A DNA stretch of 64,000 bases, from assembly GCA_024867545.1 (NCBI GenBank), contig JANFNE010000035.1, positions 396,001-460,000 on the forward strand, given 5' to 3'. How positions within the stretch are numbered: the first letter of the stretch is position 1; the number at the start of each line of letters is the position of its first letter. Positions 1 to 10,100 of this stretch are shown piece by piece. The position numbers were made by a program, and so were the translations under genes. The notes under the pieces are model-generated. The model saw only the letters and a program-made list of their open reading frames with translations, was not told where the DNA came from and did no database searches. This DNA comes from Phytopythium helicoides. Its lineage: Eukaryota > Oomycota > Peronosporomycetes > Pythiales > Pythiaceae.

Positions 1-3000
1 AACAAAGACGGATGGACAGCAATGATGTATGCCGCTTTGAATGGTCACCTTGAAATGGTTCGGTATCTCGTCGAAGAACACGGCGTGGACGTGAATGCCA
101 CGAACAAAGACGGATGGACAGCAATGATGTATGCCGCTTTCAATGGTCACCTTGAAATGGTTCGGTATCTCGTCGAAGAACACGGCGTGGACGTGAATGC
201 CACGAACAAATACGGATGGACAGCACTAATGTGGACCGCTCGCTCTGGTCACCTTGACATAGTTCGGTGTCTCGTAGAAGAAGGCGGAGCGGACGTGAAT
301 GCTATAAACAAAGACGGATGGACAGTGCTGATGCACGCCGCTGAGAATGGTCACCTTGAAGTTGTTCGGTGTCTCGTGGAAGAAGGTGGCGCAGACGTGA
401 ATGCTATAAACAAAGACGGATGGACAGCAATGATGTATGCCGCTTTCAATGGTCACCTTGAAATGGTTCGGTATCTCGTCGAAGAACACGGCGTGGACGT
501 GAATGCCACGAACAAAGACGGATGGACAGCAATGATGTATGCCGCTTTGAATGGTCACCTTGAAATGGTTCGGTATCTCGTCGAAGAACACGGCGTGGAC
601 GTGAATGCCACGAACAAAGACGGATGGACAGCACTAATGTGGACCGCTCGCTCTGGTCACCTTGACATAGTTCGGTATCTCGTAGAAGAAGGCGGAGCGG
701 ACGTGAATGCTATAAACAAAGACGGATGGACAGTGCTGATGCACGCCGCTGAGAATGGTCACCTTGAAGTTGTTCGGTGTCTCGTGGAAGAAGGTGGCGC
801 AGACGTGAATGCTATAAACAAAGACGGATGGACAGCAATGATGTATGCCGCTTTCAATGGTCACCTTGAAATGGTTCGGTATCTCGTCGAAGAACACGGC
901 GTGGACGTGAATGCCACGAACAAAGACGGATGGACAGCAATGATGTATGCCGCTTTCAATGGTCACCTTGAAATGGTTCGGTATCTCGTCGAAGAACACG
1001 GCGTGGACGTGAATGCCACGAACAAAGACGGATGGACAGCAATGATGTATGCCGCTTTGAATGGTCACCTTGAAATGGTTCGGTATCTCGTCGAAGAACA
1101 CGGCGTGGACGTGAATGCCACGAACAAAGACGGATGGACAGCAATGATGTATGCCGCTTTGAATGGTCACCTTGAAATGGTTCGGTATCTCGTCGAAGAA
1201 CACGGCGTGGACGTGAATGCCACGAACAAAGACGGATGGACAGCAATGATGTATGCCGCTTTGAATGGTCACCTTGAAATTGTTCGGTATCTCGTCGAAG
1301 AACACGGCGTGGACGTGAATGCCACGAACAAATACGGATGGACAGCACTAATGTGGACCGCTCGCTCTGGTCACCTTGACATAGTTCGGTATCTCGTAGA
1401 AGAAGGCGGAGCGGACGTGAATGCTATAAACAAAGACGGATGGACAGTGCTGATGCACGCCGCTGAGAATGGTCACCTTGAAGTTGTTCGATGTCTCGTG
1501 GAAGAAGGCAGAGCGGACGTGAATGCCACGAACAAAGGCGGATGGACAGCAATGATGTATGCCGCTTTCAATGGTCACCTTGAAATGGTTCGGTATCTCG
1601 TCGAAGAACACGGCGTGGACGTGAATGCCACGAACAAAGACGGATGGACAGCAATGATGTATGCCGCTTTGAATGGTCACCTTGAAATGGTTCGGTATCT
1701 CGTCGAAGAACACGGCGTGGACGTGAATGCCACGAACAAAGACGGATGGACAGCAATGATGTATGCCGCTTTGAATGGTCACCTTGAAATGGTTCGGTAT
1801 CTCGTCGAAGAACACGGCGTGGACGTGAATGCCACGAACAAATACGGATGGACAGCACTAATGTGGACCGCTCGCTCTGGTCACCTTGACATAGTTCGGT
1901 GTCTCGTAGAAGAAGGCGGAGCGGACGTGAATGCTATAAACAAAGACGGATGGACAGTGCTGATGCACGCCGCTGAGAATGGTCACCTTGAAGTTGTTCG
2001 ATGTCTCGTGGAAGAAGGCAGAGCGGACGTGAATGCCACGAACAAATACGGATGGACAGCAATGATGTATGCCGCTTTGAATGGTCACCTTGAAATGGTT
2101 CGGTATCTCGTCGAAGAACACGGCGTGGACGTGAATGCCACGAACAAAGACGGATGGACAGTAATGATGTATGCCGCTTTCAATGGTCACCTTGAAATGG
2201 TTCGGTATCTCGTCGAAGAACACGGCGTGGACGTGAATGCCACGAACAAAGACGGATGGACAGCAATGATGTATGCCGCTTTCAATGGTCACCTTGAAAT
2301 GGTTCGGTGTCTCGTCGAAGAACACGGCGTGGACGTGAATGCCACGAACAAATACGGATGGACAGCAATGATGTATGCCGCTTTCAATGGTCACCTTGAA
2401 ATGGTTCGGTATCTCGTCGAAGAACACGGCGTGGACGTGAATGTCACGACCAAATCCGGATGGTCAGCACTAAATTGTACCGCTCACAATGGTCACCTTG
2501 AAATGGTTCGGTATCTCGTGGAAGAACGCAACGCGGATGTGAATGCCACGAGCATATACGGACAGACAGGGCTGATGCGGGCCGCTGAGAATGGTCACCT
2601 TGAAATGGTTCGGTATCTCGTGGAAGAAAGCAGCGCAGACGTGAATGCCACCGACAAATACGGATGGACGGTGCTAAGGTGGGCCGCTCACAATGGTCAC
2701 CTTGAAGTTGTTCGGTATCTCGTGGAACGCGGAGCGGACGTGAATGCCACGAACAAGGACGGATGGACGGTGCTAAGGTGGGCCGCTGAGAATGGTCACC
2801 TTGAAGTTGTTCGGTGTCTCGTAGAAGAAGGTGGAGCGGACGTGAATGCCACAAGCAAAGACGGCAAGACGGCAATCCGTATCGCTGCTGATCGTGGTCA
2901 CCGCGATATTGTCCGCGTTGTCACACCTTTTCTGAACCGTTCACAACCAAAGATAGCTAAGCCTTCTTCATTCAAGTCGTTGCTCTCCAAGATCGCCCGT

Positions 3001-5724
3001 GGTCTGGCCCCTCTTCGGAAGCGACCTCAACCAAAAATACCAGCAACTTCACGATTCGATTCCTACTGGATCATACCCCCAACTGAAATTGAACTCACAC
3101 AACGTGTAGATATCAACAACCTCGGAGGAGAATACATCGCCAAATGGCTCGATGCACAAGTCATCGTCAAACTATTCATTCCAGATGCCGCACACTCATC
3201 CTTCCAACAAGAAGTAAAGCTGTGGAAACAATTAAGACACCCTAATGTGATCAAGATGTACGGCGCATGTGAAGCTGGTCCAGGTTTGCAGTTCTTCGTG
3301 TGTGAGTATGCAGATGGCGGGTCGCTGATTGAGTATTTCAAGTCCACTCCTGAGGATGAACCACGGAGGGTGTGGAAATATCTGTATGAGGCTGCACTGG
3401 GTCTGGAGTATCTTCACGAGCGAGGGCTTGTGCATGGTGATCTTCGTTGCAGCAATATTTTGATCGGCGGTGATAATTTGTCGAGGTTGTCAAATTTCGG
3501 TTTGAGTGGTGCAAAGAGTGGAGGATCTTCAAGTGTTGGGTCGATGCAGTGGCAGGCTCCTGAGATTTTGGAGGGTAAAGAGTCATCATCTCGATTTGCA
3601 TCGGATGTGTATTCTTTTGGAATGTGCATATTGGAGGCAGTGACTGGGAGGAAGCCATGGGACGATAACAATGACCTGAAATGGTACAAAATTTATTGGA
3701 CTCCAGAGACAGATGATGACTCTTGGTCCGCCCCAAAATGTCCCGATGGTGATGCACGTGACTTGGTGTGGCGAATGTGCTCTCAAGATCCTACCAGGCG
3801 CATCAAACTACAGTCCGTCGTACACGAGCTAGAGCGTTTGGCACTCAAGGAGAGTCTGCGTTACACCCCATCAGAGCCAGAGCACGAACCCGTAAACACA
3901 ATTGACACATACAAGCTCGGTGAGATCAAGGAACTGTGGCGAAAAGTCGAAACACACATGAAGAACAACACCAACAATCCTCAATACCAACAAGCCTTTG
4001 ATGAACTCAAACCACTATACAAACATCTACACAAATCAACACATCACATCACACTATTCACAAGATTCCACACACTACTCACAGAATTCCATACCGTCAT
4101 CACCATGAATGAACAACAAACATTAGCCATGCGACTATCGTCCACGCGTGCCACCACCAACAGCATCTACGCCTTTCATCGACGCATACAGTCACTGTGG
4201 GTAGCACTGGGTCAACATGTTGATGGCAGTGTCACACGGACGGACGCACAACGCCGTGATATGTTTGTGTCTGGTGTGTCGGATGTGTATCTGTTGTTGC
4301 GCGAGTTGGAATCGGATGATGAGAAGGTTGCATTTCTGAAGATGTTGAAACGGGAGATGAAACATCAATACACTAGTTCTCAACTGGAGGTGATGAAGAA
4401 GGCTTTGGAGGCTCTCGAGAGCAAGATTGGTGAGGAGAAGGATAGTTTGGTTCCGGAGTGGTTCATTCCTTGGTACGAGTTGATCAAGCGTGAGGACAAA
4501 TGTCTTGGTGAAGGTGGTTTCGGTAGTGTGATCCGAGCGAAGTGGTTGGACTCGGAGGTGGTGGTGAAGCAAGTGGATATGGGTGGTTCTAAAGGATCAT
4601 TACTTTGGTCGACCATGAGCTCGATGGAAACTATATCCATAGGAGATATCAAGACCCGATCGCAAGCTATGGAGTCTAAACAAACCAGTCCAGAAGAGCT
4701 TGAAAAGAGAGCACACAAACGAGAAGAAGCTATGAAAATGTTCCGACGTGAAGTAGACATTTGGTTCGGATTCAGTCACCCTCACGTCATACAACTATTT
4801 GGTGCATGTCACGTAGGCACACCATTCTTCGTATGCGAGTACGCCACCAACGGGACATTGGTCCAGTATTTGCAGAAACATCCTGGTGAGTTATGGCAGA
4901 AGCTATATGAGGCTGCGTTGGGAGTCCAGTACCTTCATGCTCGTGGAGTGGTTCATGGTGATCTGAAAGGCAACAATAACGTGGTTGGTAGTGACATGAA
5001 GGCGAAGGTGACGGACTTTGGTCTGAGTTCAATGGTGAGTGGAAGCGAAGAAACACAAATCACAGCTGCGTCACATTGGGTGGCTCCTGAGTGTTTTGTA
5101 GTTGATCCTGAATTGACGTTCGCGTCGGATGTGTACTCTCTGGGTATGTGTGTTGTGGAGTCGATGCGAGTGGTGGGAGGTGAAGAGTGGAGTTTACCGT
5201 GGCGAGATATGGATAATGTTGCTGTGAGAGTGCATGCAAAACGTGGTGAATTGCCACCGAGACCTACATGCTGCACAGACGCTCAATGGGAACTAGTGGA
5301 ATGTATGTGCGCATTTCAACCGGAGAATCGGATGAAGATTTCAACTGTGGTGGATGAATTGTCCAGACTGGCAAAAGGGAGAGATGATGTGGCATTCGAA
5401 TCACCTAGCTTGGAGTTTGTTCCTGATGTTGTCTCTTCGATGAGAAGAATGTTGAGTGAGCTACATGAGAGTGGAAGCGAAGTGTCGATGTACATGCACT
5501 TGTGGGATGAACTGGAGAAGGTGTACAAGAATGTTGACAACGTCCACATCAGCAGTAGCAGCAGTGATTTGTTCTGTTGTTTGGTAAAAGACGCGGAGAC
5601 GGCAGCTTTGAAACTACAGGAGAGGAAGACGGACTTGATGTCTTCATTAGAGACGACCATGGCTGTGTACGCTTTGCGTCGTCGGGTGGTCAAGTTTATG
5701 GAGGCATATCCAGCACAAGAGTAG
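1..5724 (+). CDS. Ankyrin-pseudokinase-kinase protein, copy A (5' end outside window)
   Basis: The frame is open from base 1, so the start lies upstream; 1907 residues are visible. Order: 29 ankyrin repeats of 34 residues (to about residue 970), a basic linker, a first kinase fold (about 1020-1290), a helical module, a second kinase fold (about 1490-1780) and a C-terminal helical module. Fold 1 keeps the beta-3 Lys (VIVK), HGDLRCSN and APE, but has NFG in place of DFG (Asn codon 3493-3495) and a poor Gly loop, so it is a predicted pseudokinase. Fold 2 has GEGGFGSV, VVVK, HGDLKGNN, DFG (Asp codon 5014-5016) and APE, so it should be active. Both read HGD instead of HRD (non-RD). The family looks TKL-like. 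No signal peptide can be judged, because the N-terminus is missing. Substrate and partners are unknown. The gene is intronless as far as seen. Confidence 0.9.
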   Translation, partial: NKDGWTAMMYAALNGHLEMVRYLVEEHGVDVNATNKDGWTAMMYAAFNGHLEMVRYLVEEHGVDVNATNKYGWTALMWTARSGHLDIVRCLVEEGGADVNAINKDGWTVLMHAAENGHLEVVRCLVEEGGADVNAINKDGWTAMMYAAFNGHLEMVRYLVEEHGVDVNATNKDGWTAMMYAALNGHLEMVRYLVEEHGVDVNATNKDGWTALMWTARSGHLDIVRYLVEEGGADVNAINKDGWTVLMHAAENGHLEVVRCLVEEGGADVNAINKDGWTAMMYAAFNGHLEMVRYLVEEHGVDVNATNKDGWTAMMYAAFNGHLEMVRYLVEEHGVDVNATNKDGWTAMMYAALNGHLEMVRYLVEEHGVDVNATNKDGWTAMMYAALNGHLEMVRYLVEEHGVDVNATNKDGWTAMMYAALNGHLEIVRYLVEEHGVDVNATNKYGWTALMWTARSGHLDIVRYLVEEGGADVNAINKDGWTVLMHAAENGHLEVVRCLVEEGRADVNATNKGGWTAMMYAAFNGHLEMVRYLVEEHGVDVNATNKDGWTAMMYAALNGHLEMVRYLVEEHGVDVNATNKDGWTAMMYAALNGHLEMVRYLVEEHGVDVNATNKYGWTALMWTARSGHLDIVRCLVEEGGADVNAINKDGWTVLMHAAENGHLEVVRCLVEEGRADVNATNKYGWTAMMYAALNGHLEMVRYLVEEHGVDVNATNKDGWTVMMYAAFNGHLEMVRYLVEEHGVDVNATNKDGWTAMMYAAFNGHLEMVRCLVEEHGVDVNATNKYGWTAMMYAAFNGHLEMVRYLVEEHGVDVNVTTKSGWSALNCTAHNGHLEMVRYLVEERNADVNATSIYGQTGLMRAAENGHLEMVRYLVEESSADVNATDKYGWTVLRWAAHNGHLEVVRYLVERGADVNATNKDGWTVLRWAAENGHLEVVRCLVEEGGADVNATSKDGKTAIRIAADRGHRDIVRVVTPFLNRSQPKIAKPSSFKSLLSKIARGLAPLRKRPQPKIPATSRFDSYWIIPPTEIELTQRVDINNLGGEYIAKWLDAQVIVKLFIPDAAHSSFQQEVKLWKQLRHPNVIKMYGACEAGPGLQFFVCEYADGGSLIEYFKSTPEDEPRRVWKYLYEAALGLEYLHERGLVHGDLRCSNILIGGDNLSRLSNFGLSGAKSGGSSSVGSMQWQAPEILEGKESSSRFASDVYSFGMCILEAVTGRKPWDDNNDLKWYKIYWTPETDDDSWSAPKCPDGDARDLVWRMCSQDPTRRIKLQSVVHELERLALKESLRYTPSEPEHEPVNTIDTYKLGEIKELWRKVETHMKNNTNNPQYQQAFDELKPLYKHLHKSTHHITLFTRFHTLLTEFHTVITMNEQQTLAMRLSSTRATTNSIYAFHRRIQSLWVALGQHVDGSVTRTDAQRRDMFVSGVSDVYLLLRELESDDEKVAFLKMLKREMKHQYTSSQLEVMKKALEALESKIGEEKDSLVPEWFIPWYELIKREDKCLGEGGFGSVIRAKWLDSEVVVKQVDMGGSKGSLLWSTMSSMETISIGDIKTRSQAMESKQTSPEELEKRAHKREEAMKMFRREVDIWFGFSHPHVIQLFGACHVGTPFFVCEYATNGTLVQYLQKHPGELWQKLYEAALGVQYLHARGVVHGDLKGNNNVVGSDMKAKVTDFGLSSMVSGSEETQITAASHWVAPECFVVDPELTFASDVYSLGMCVVESMRVVGGEEWSLPWRDMDNVAVRVHAKRGELPPRPTCCTDAQWELVECMCAFQPENRMKISTVVDELSRLAKGRDDVAFESPSLEFVPDVVSSMRRMLSELHESGSEVSMYMHLWDELEKVYKNVDNVHISSSSSDLFCCLVKDAETAALKLQERKTDLMSSLETTMAVYALRRRVVKFMEAYPAQE
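10..2862 (+). repeat. 102-bp tandem repeats encoding ankyrin repeats (copy A)
   Basis: Twenty-eight units of 102 bp (34 codons; one unit is 99 bp) run head to tail before a final divergent ankyrin repeat. Many units differ at only a few bases, so amplification or gene conversion was recent. A few unit types (MMYAAF/L-, LMWTARS- and LMHAAEN-containing) recur in the same order, which indicates multi-unit duplications. The array continues beyond the left window edge. Confidence 0.95.
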
Positions 5725-6035
5725 ATACAAACTCTACTTACCTTGGTGACTTCGCCGACTCTACCGACTCGGTTGACCGCAACAAGTGCATGGCCATGAA
5801 ACTCACACTGCAAGGAGTGAACTAGGTGACGGTTTTCATCACTAGTAACATACTGGTACAGTCTTTTTCCAATGTTGGTGACCCTGGATCCTATAGCGAC
5901 GAGAGTTTCGATGTAGTACGCTCTTCTGTCTCGTTCAGATCGGTTCACAAGAGGAGGATCTGAATCAAATCCTCCTTTTGTGTTGTGCTACTACTACCTC
6001 TTCACGACTAAGGAGACAGAAGTCGGAATAAACCA
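5725..6035 (+). pseudogene. PHO84-type transporter relic after kinase copy A
   Basis: Conceptual translation, with stops and frame changes, matches a middle segment of the intact transporters at 32193-40425: the DSTDSxDRNK stretch, then a LQGV-like segment, a LVQxFxN stretch, a GDPxxxSDE stretch and a VCYYxFTxxETE stretch. Only about 100 codons are left, and they are interrupted (for example the stop at 5823-5825). The relic directly abuts the kinase stop codon. It is a passenger of the tandem unit, not a functional gene. Confidence 0.75.
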
Positions 6036-6039
6036 AAAC

Positions 6040-6800
6040 AAGTCTACCTCGGCGTCGGTGCCTTTCAGATCGGCGACATACCCGCCACGCTCGGGAGCAA
6101 CGCCAACGGAGGAACCACTGGAGCCACGACCGTCATCCTAACAAATGACGCCGTCCTTACCTGCCCACCTCGTCCGCAACAGACTCACGACGAACCAGAA
6201 TGAGACTCCCACTTGTTCCAAGCCAACTACTACCTCTGCTCCATCATCCACGACCACAACACGCTTGGCGGCAGCCTGGTACTCCGAGACCATCCACCCT
6301 CCAAGCATTCCAATCGCTCAAGCGACTCCTTCTCGCTCTCTCGCCTCACGACCGCCATGCAGTCCTACTCGTCCCTCCTCAACCTCTCACAGACATCGAT
6401 ACATCCTCTACGTGTAGAACTGCGACCGACCCTTGCTCCACTCGCACTTGGAGCCGCCCTCCAAGTGGCGGACCTGGCGCCACTACAACCTCCCCACCCT
6501 CTCGTCCCTCAACCAGCGACGCACACTCTCCGACTCTCGAGCCTCCGCGCATCCTTCTCCACCATCTCCAACGCCGCACCAGCCTCCGACCACCGGACCA
6601 CAACCGCCCGCCTTGGCTCTCGTGGCTTCTCGCGCCGCGCCACCTGCTGCAAACCAAACGCAGCAGCACACGGCCACACCCACGCGCGCCTGACGCTCAC
6701 GCTCGCCTCCGCTCTTCTCGCTCTCGCGGCTCGCCTCGCACTCCCACGCTCCTCCTCCCGCCGCCGCAACTGCTCGCAGCCTCACAGACTCACACAGCGC
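6040..6800 (-). pseudogene. Decayed HSF-type gene, copy 1
   Basis: The minus strand aligns with the intact HSF gene at 25842-26591. The C-terminal part matches around 6056-6110. The DNA-binding domain region matches around 6360-6720, with recognisable RRAWV, RREKPR and RWSEAGAALE-like stretches, but the FASFQRQLNYFGFRKW core is destroyed. The + strand is strongly C-rich and G-poor here. Nearly identical copies lie before kinase copies C and D, so most of the decay predates the tandem amplification. The segment also forms the upstream region of kinase copy B. Confidence 0.7.
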
Positions 6801-7143
6801 CACGCCACGTCCGACGCCACCGCAGCCGCCAGCGCCGCGCACTCCACACACACGCGCGGGCCTCTCGCTCCCTCCGCAGCTCCAGCCTCTCGCGCCAACG
6901 ACCGCCCTCGCGCTCCATCGCCACCGCCTCCGCTCCCAAGACCAGCCGACAAACGACGCCACCATCTCCCACTCGCCTACCTCGGTCTCCATGCGGCTGC
7001 GCTTTCTCGCCTTTTGGCTGGCGACTTGGACGTTGGACGTTGGACGTTCGGCTCGTGGGTTGGAGACGTGGGGAAGGGTGCGGGCGTGTGCGTTGATTGG
7101 GTGAGGATCTTTTGGAGGATGGGTGAGGGAGGTTGAGGTCGTT

Positions 7144-7152
7144 GTCCTCACT
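7144..7152 (+). promoter_or_regulatory. Possible initiator (TCCTCACTT) of kinase copy B
   Basis: TTGTCCTCACTT lies 45 bp before the ATG and is preserved at the same place before copies C and D. It resembles the oomycete initiator pattern centred on TCA-Y-T. A purine-rich AAGGAAGG leader follows. Assigned by pattern and position only. Confidence 0.4.
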
Positions 7153-7196
7153 TGGGAACTTGGGAAGAAGAAAGGAAGAAGGAAGGAAGGAAGGAG

Positions 7197-10100
7197 ATGA
7201 CGGAGAGGCTTGTGGCTGCCGCATGGGCAGGCGATCTCGATGTGGTGAAGGAGCTGATCGACGGCGGTGTGGATGTGGATGCCACGGACTTATACGGAAA
7301 AACTGCGTTGAGGAGGGCCGCTCGCTATGGTCACCTTGCAGTGGTTCGGTTTCTCGTGGAAGAAGGCAAAGCGGACGTGAATGTTATGAACAATGATGGA
7401 TGGACTGCGCTGATGTTCGCTGCTCGCAATGGTCACCTTGAAGTGGTTCGGTGTCTCGTGAAAGAAGGCGGCGCGGACGTGAATGCCACACACGAAGACG
7501 GATGGACAGCGCTGATGTACGCTGCTCGCTATGGCCATCTTGAAATGGTTCGGTGTCTCGTGAAAGAAGGCGGCGCGGACGTGAATGCCACGAACGAAGA
7601 CGGATGGACAGCGCTGAGGCTTGCCTTTCACCACACCCACATTGAACTGGTTAGGTATCTTGTCGTCAAATGTGGCGCGGACACTAATGCTATGGTCGAT
7701 GACGGAGATGCAGCGCTGATGAAGGTCGCTAGCAACGGTCACCTTGAAATGGTTCGGTGTCTCGTGGAAGAAGGCGGCGCGGACGTGAATGCCACGAACG
7801 AAGACGGATGGACAGCGCTGATGTATGCCGCTTTCAATGGTCGTATTGAACTGGTTCGATATCTGGTGGAAGAAGGCGTCGTAGACGTGAATGCCACGAA
7901 CAAATACGGATGGTCAGCACTAATGTGGGCCGCTGAGAACGGTCACCTTGAAGTTGTTCGGTGTCTCGTGAAAGAAGGCGGTGCAGACGTGAATGGTATA
8001 AACAAAGACGGATGGACAGCACTCATCCTGGCCGCTGAGAATGGTCACCTTGACATGGTTCGGTATCTCGTGAAAGAACGCGGCGCGGACGTGAATGCCA
8101 CGAACAAAGACGGATGGACAGCGCTGATGTATGCCGCTTTCAATGGTCGTATTGAACTGGTTCGATATCTGGTGGAAGAAGGCGTCGTAGACGTGAATGC
8201 CACGAACAAATACGGATGGTCAGCACTAATGTGGGCCGCTGAGAACGGTCACCTTGAAGTTGTTCGGTGTCTCGTGAAAGAAGGCGGTGCAGACGTGAAT
8301 GGTATAAACAAAGACGGATGGACAGCACTCATCCTGGCCGCTGAGAATGGTCACCTTGACATGGTTCGGTATCTCGTGAAAGAACGCGGCGCGGACGTGA
8401 ATGCCACGAACAAAGACGGATGGACAGCGCTGATGTATGCCGCTAACAATGGTCACCTTGACATGGTTCGGTTTCTCGTGAAAGAACGCGGAGTGGACGT
8501 GAATGCTATAAAGACAGACGGATGGACAGCGCTAAGGTGTGCTGCTGAGAATGGTCACCTTGAAGATGTTCGGTTTCTCGTGGAAGAATGCGGCGCGGAC
8601 GTGAATGCCACAAACAAAGACGGATGGACAGTGCTGATGTGGGCCGCTGAGAATGGTCACCTTGACATGGTTCGGTATCTCGTGAAAAAACGCGGCGCGG
8701 ACGTGAATGCCACGAACAAAGACGGATGGACAGCGCTGATGTATGCCGCTAACAATGGTCACCTTGACATGGTTCGGTTTCTCGTGAAAGAACGCGGAGT
8801 GGACGTGAATGCTATAAACAAAGACCGATGGACAGCGCTGATGTGGGCCGCTGAGAATGGTCACCTTGAAGTTGTTCGGTGTCTCGTGGAAGAATGCGGC
8901 GCGGACGTGAATGCCACAAACAAAGACGGATGGACAGTGCTGATGTGGGCCGCTGAGAATGGTCACCTTGACATGGTTCGGTATCTCGTGAAAAAACGCG
9001 GCGCGGACGTGAATGCCACGAACAAAGACGGATGGACAGCGCTGATGTATGCCGCTAACAATGGTCACCTTGACATGGTTCGGTTTCTCGTGAAAGAAGG
9101 CGGAGTGGACGTGAATGCTATAAACAAAGACGGATGGACAGCGCTGATGTGGGCCGCTGAGAATGGTCACCTTGAAGTTGTTCGGTGTCTCGTGGAAGAA
9201 GGTGGCGCAGACGTGAATGCTATAAACAAAGACGGATGGACAGCAATGATGTATGCCGCTTTCAATGGTCACCTTGAAATGGTTCGGTATCTCGTGGAAG
9301 AACGCGGAGTGGACGTGAATGCTATAAAGACAGACGGATGGACAGCGCTAAGGTGTGCTGCTGAGAATGGTCACCTTGAAGATGTTCGGTTTCTCGTGGA
9401 AGAAGGCGGCGCGGACGTGAATGCCACAAACAAAGACGGATGGACAGTGCTGATGTGGGCCGCTGAGAATGGTCACCTTGACATGGTTCGGTTTCTCGTG
9501 AAAGAACGCGGAGTGGACGTGAATGCTATAAACAAAGACGGATGGACAGCACTAATGTGGACCGCTCGCTCTGGTCACCTTGACATAGTTCGGTGTCTCG
9601 TAGAAGAAGGCGGAGCGGACGTGAATGCTATAAACAAAGACGGATGGACAGTGCTGATGCACGCCGCTAACAATGGTCACCTTGAAGTTGTTCGGTGTCT
9701 CGTGAAAGAACGCGGAGTGGACGTGAATGCTATAAACAAAGACGGATGGACAGCGCTGATGCACGCCGCTAACAATGGTCACCTTGAAGTTGTTCGGTGT
9801 CTCGTGAAAGAACGCGGAGTGGACGTGAATGCTATAAACAAAGACGGATGGACAGCGCTGATGTGGGCCGCTGAGAATGGTCACCTTGAAGTTGTTCGGT
9901 GTCTCGTGGAAGAACGCGGAGTGGACGTGAATGCTATCAACAAAGACGGATGGACAGCGCTGATGTGGGCCGCTCGCAATGGTCACCTTGAAGTTGTTCG
10001 GTATCTCGTGGAAGAAGGCAGCGCGGACGTGAATGCCACGAATAAATACGGATGGACAGCAATGATGTGGGCCGCTCGCAATGGTCACCTTGAAATGGTC

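Noticed and set aside
10..2862. CRISPR-like or satellite interpretation of the 102-bp repeats
   Set aside because: There are no unique spacers between repeats; each unit is exactly 34 codons in frame and matches the ankyrin consensus.
226..2875. Several minus-strand open frames of 60-220 codons with their own repeat pattern (HHCCPSVFV-type)
   Set aside because: They are antisense readings of the 102-bp ankyrin repeats; repetition keeps them open, and no independent family resemblance exists. The same applies at 7290-11760 and 15930-16570.
6200..7136. Long Pro/Arg/Ser/His-rich open frames on both strands before kinase copies B, C and D
   Set aside because: Produced by the C-rich decayed HSF segment. 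Frames differ between the near-identical copies, and there is no conserved protein.
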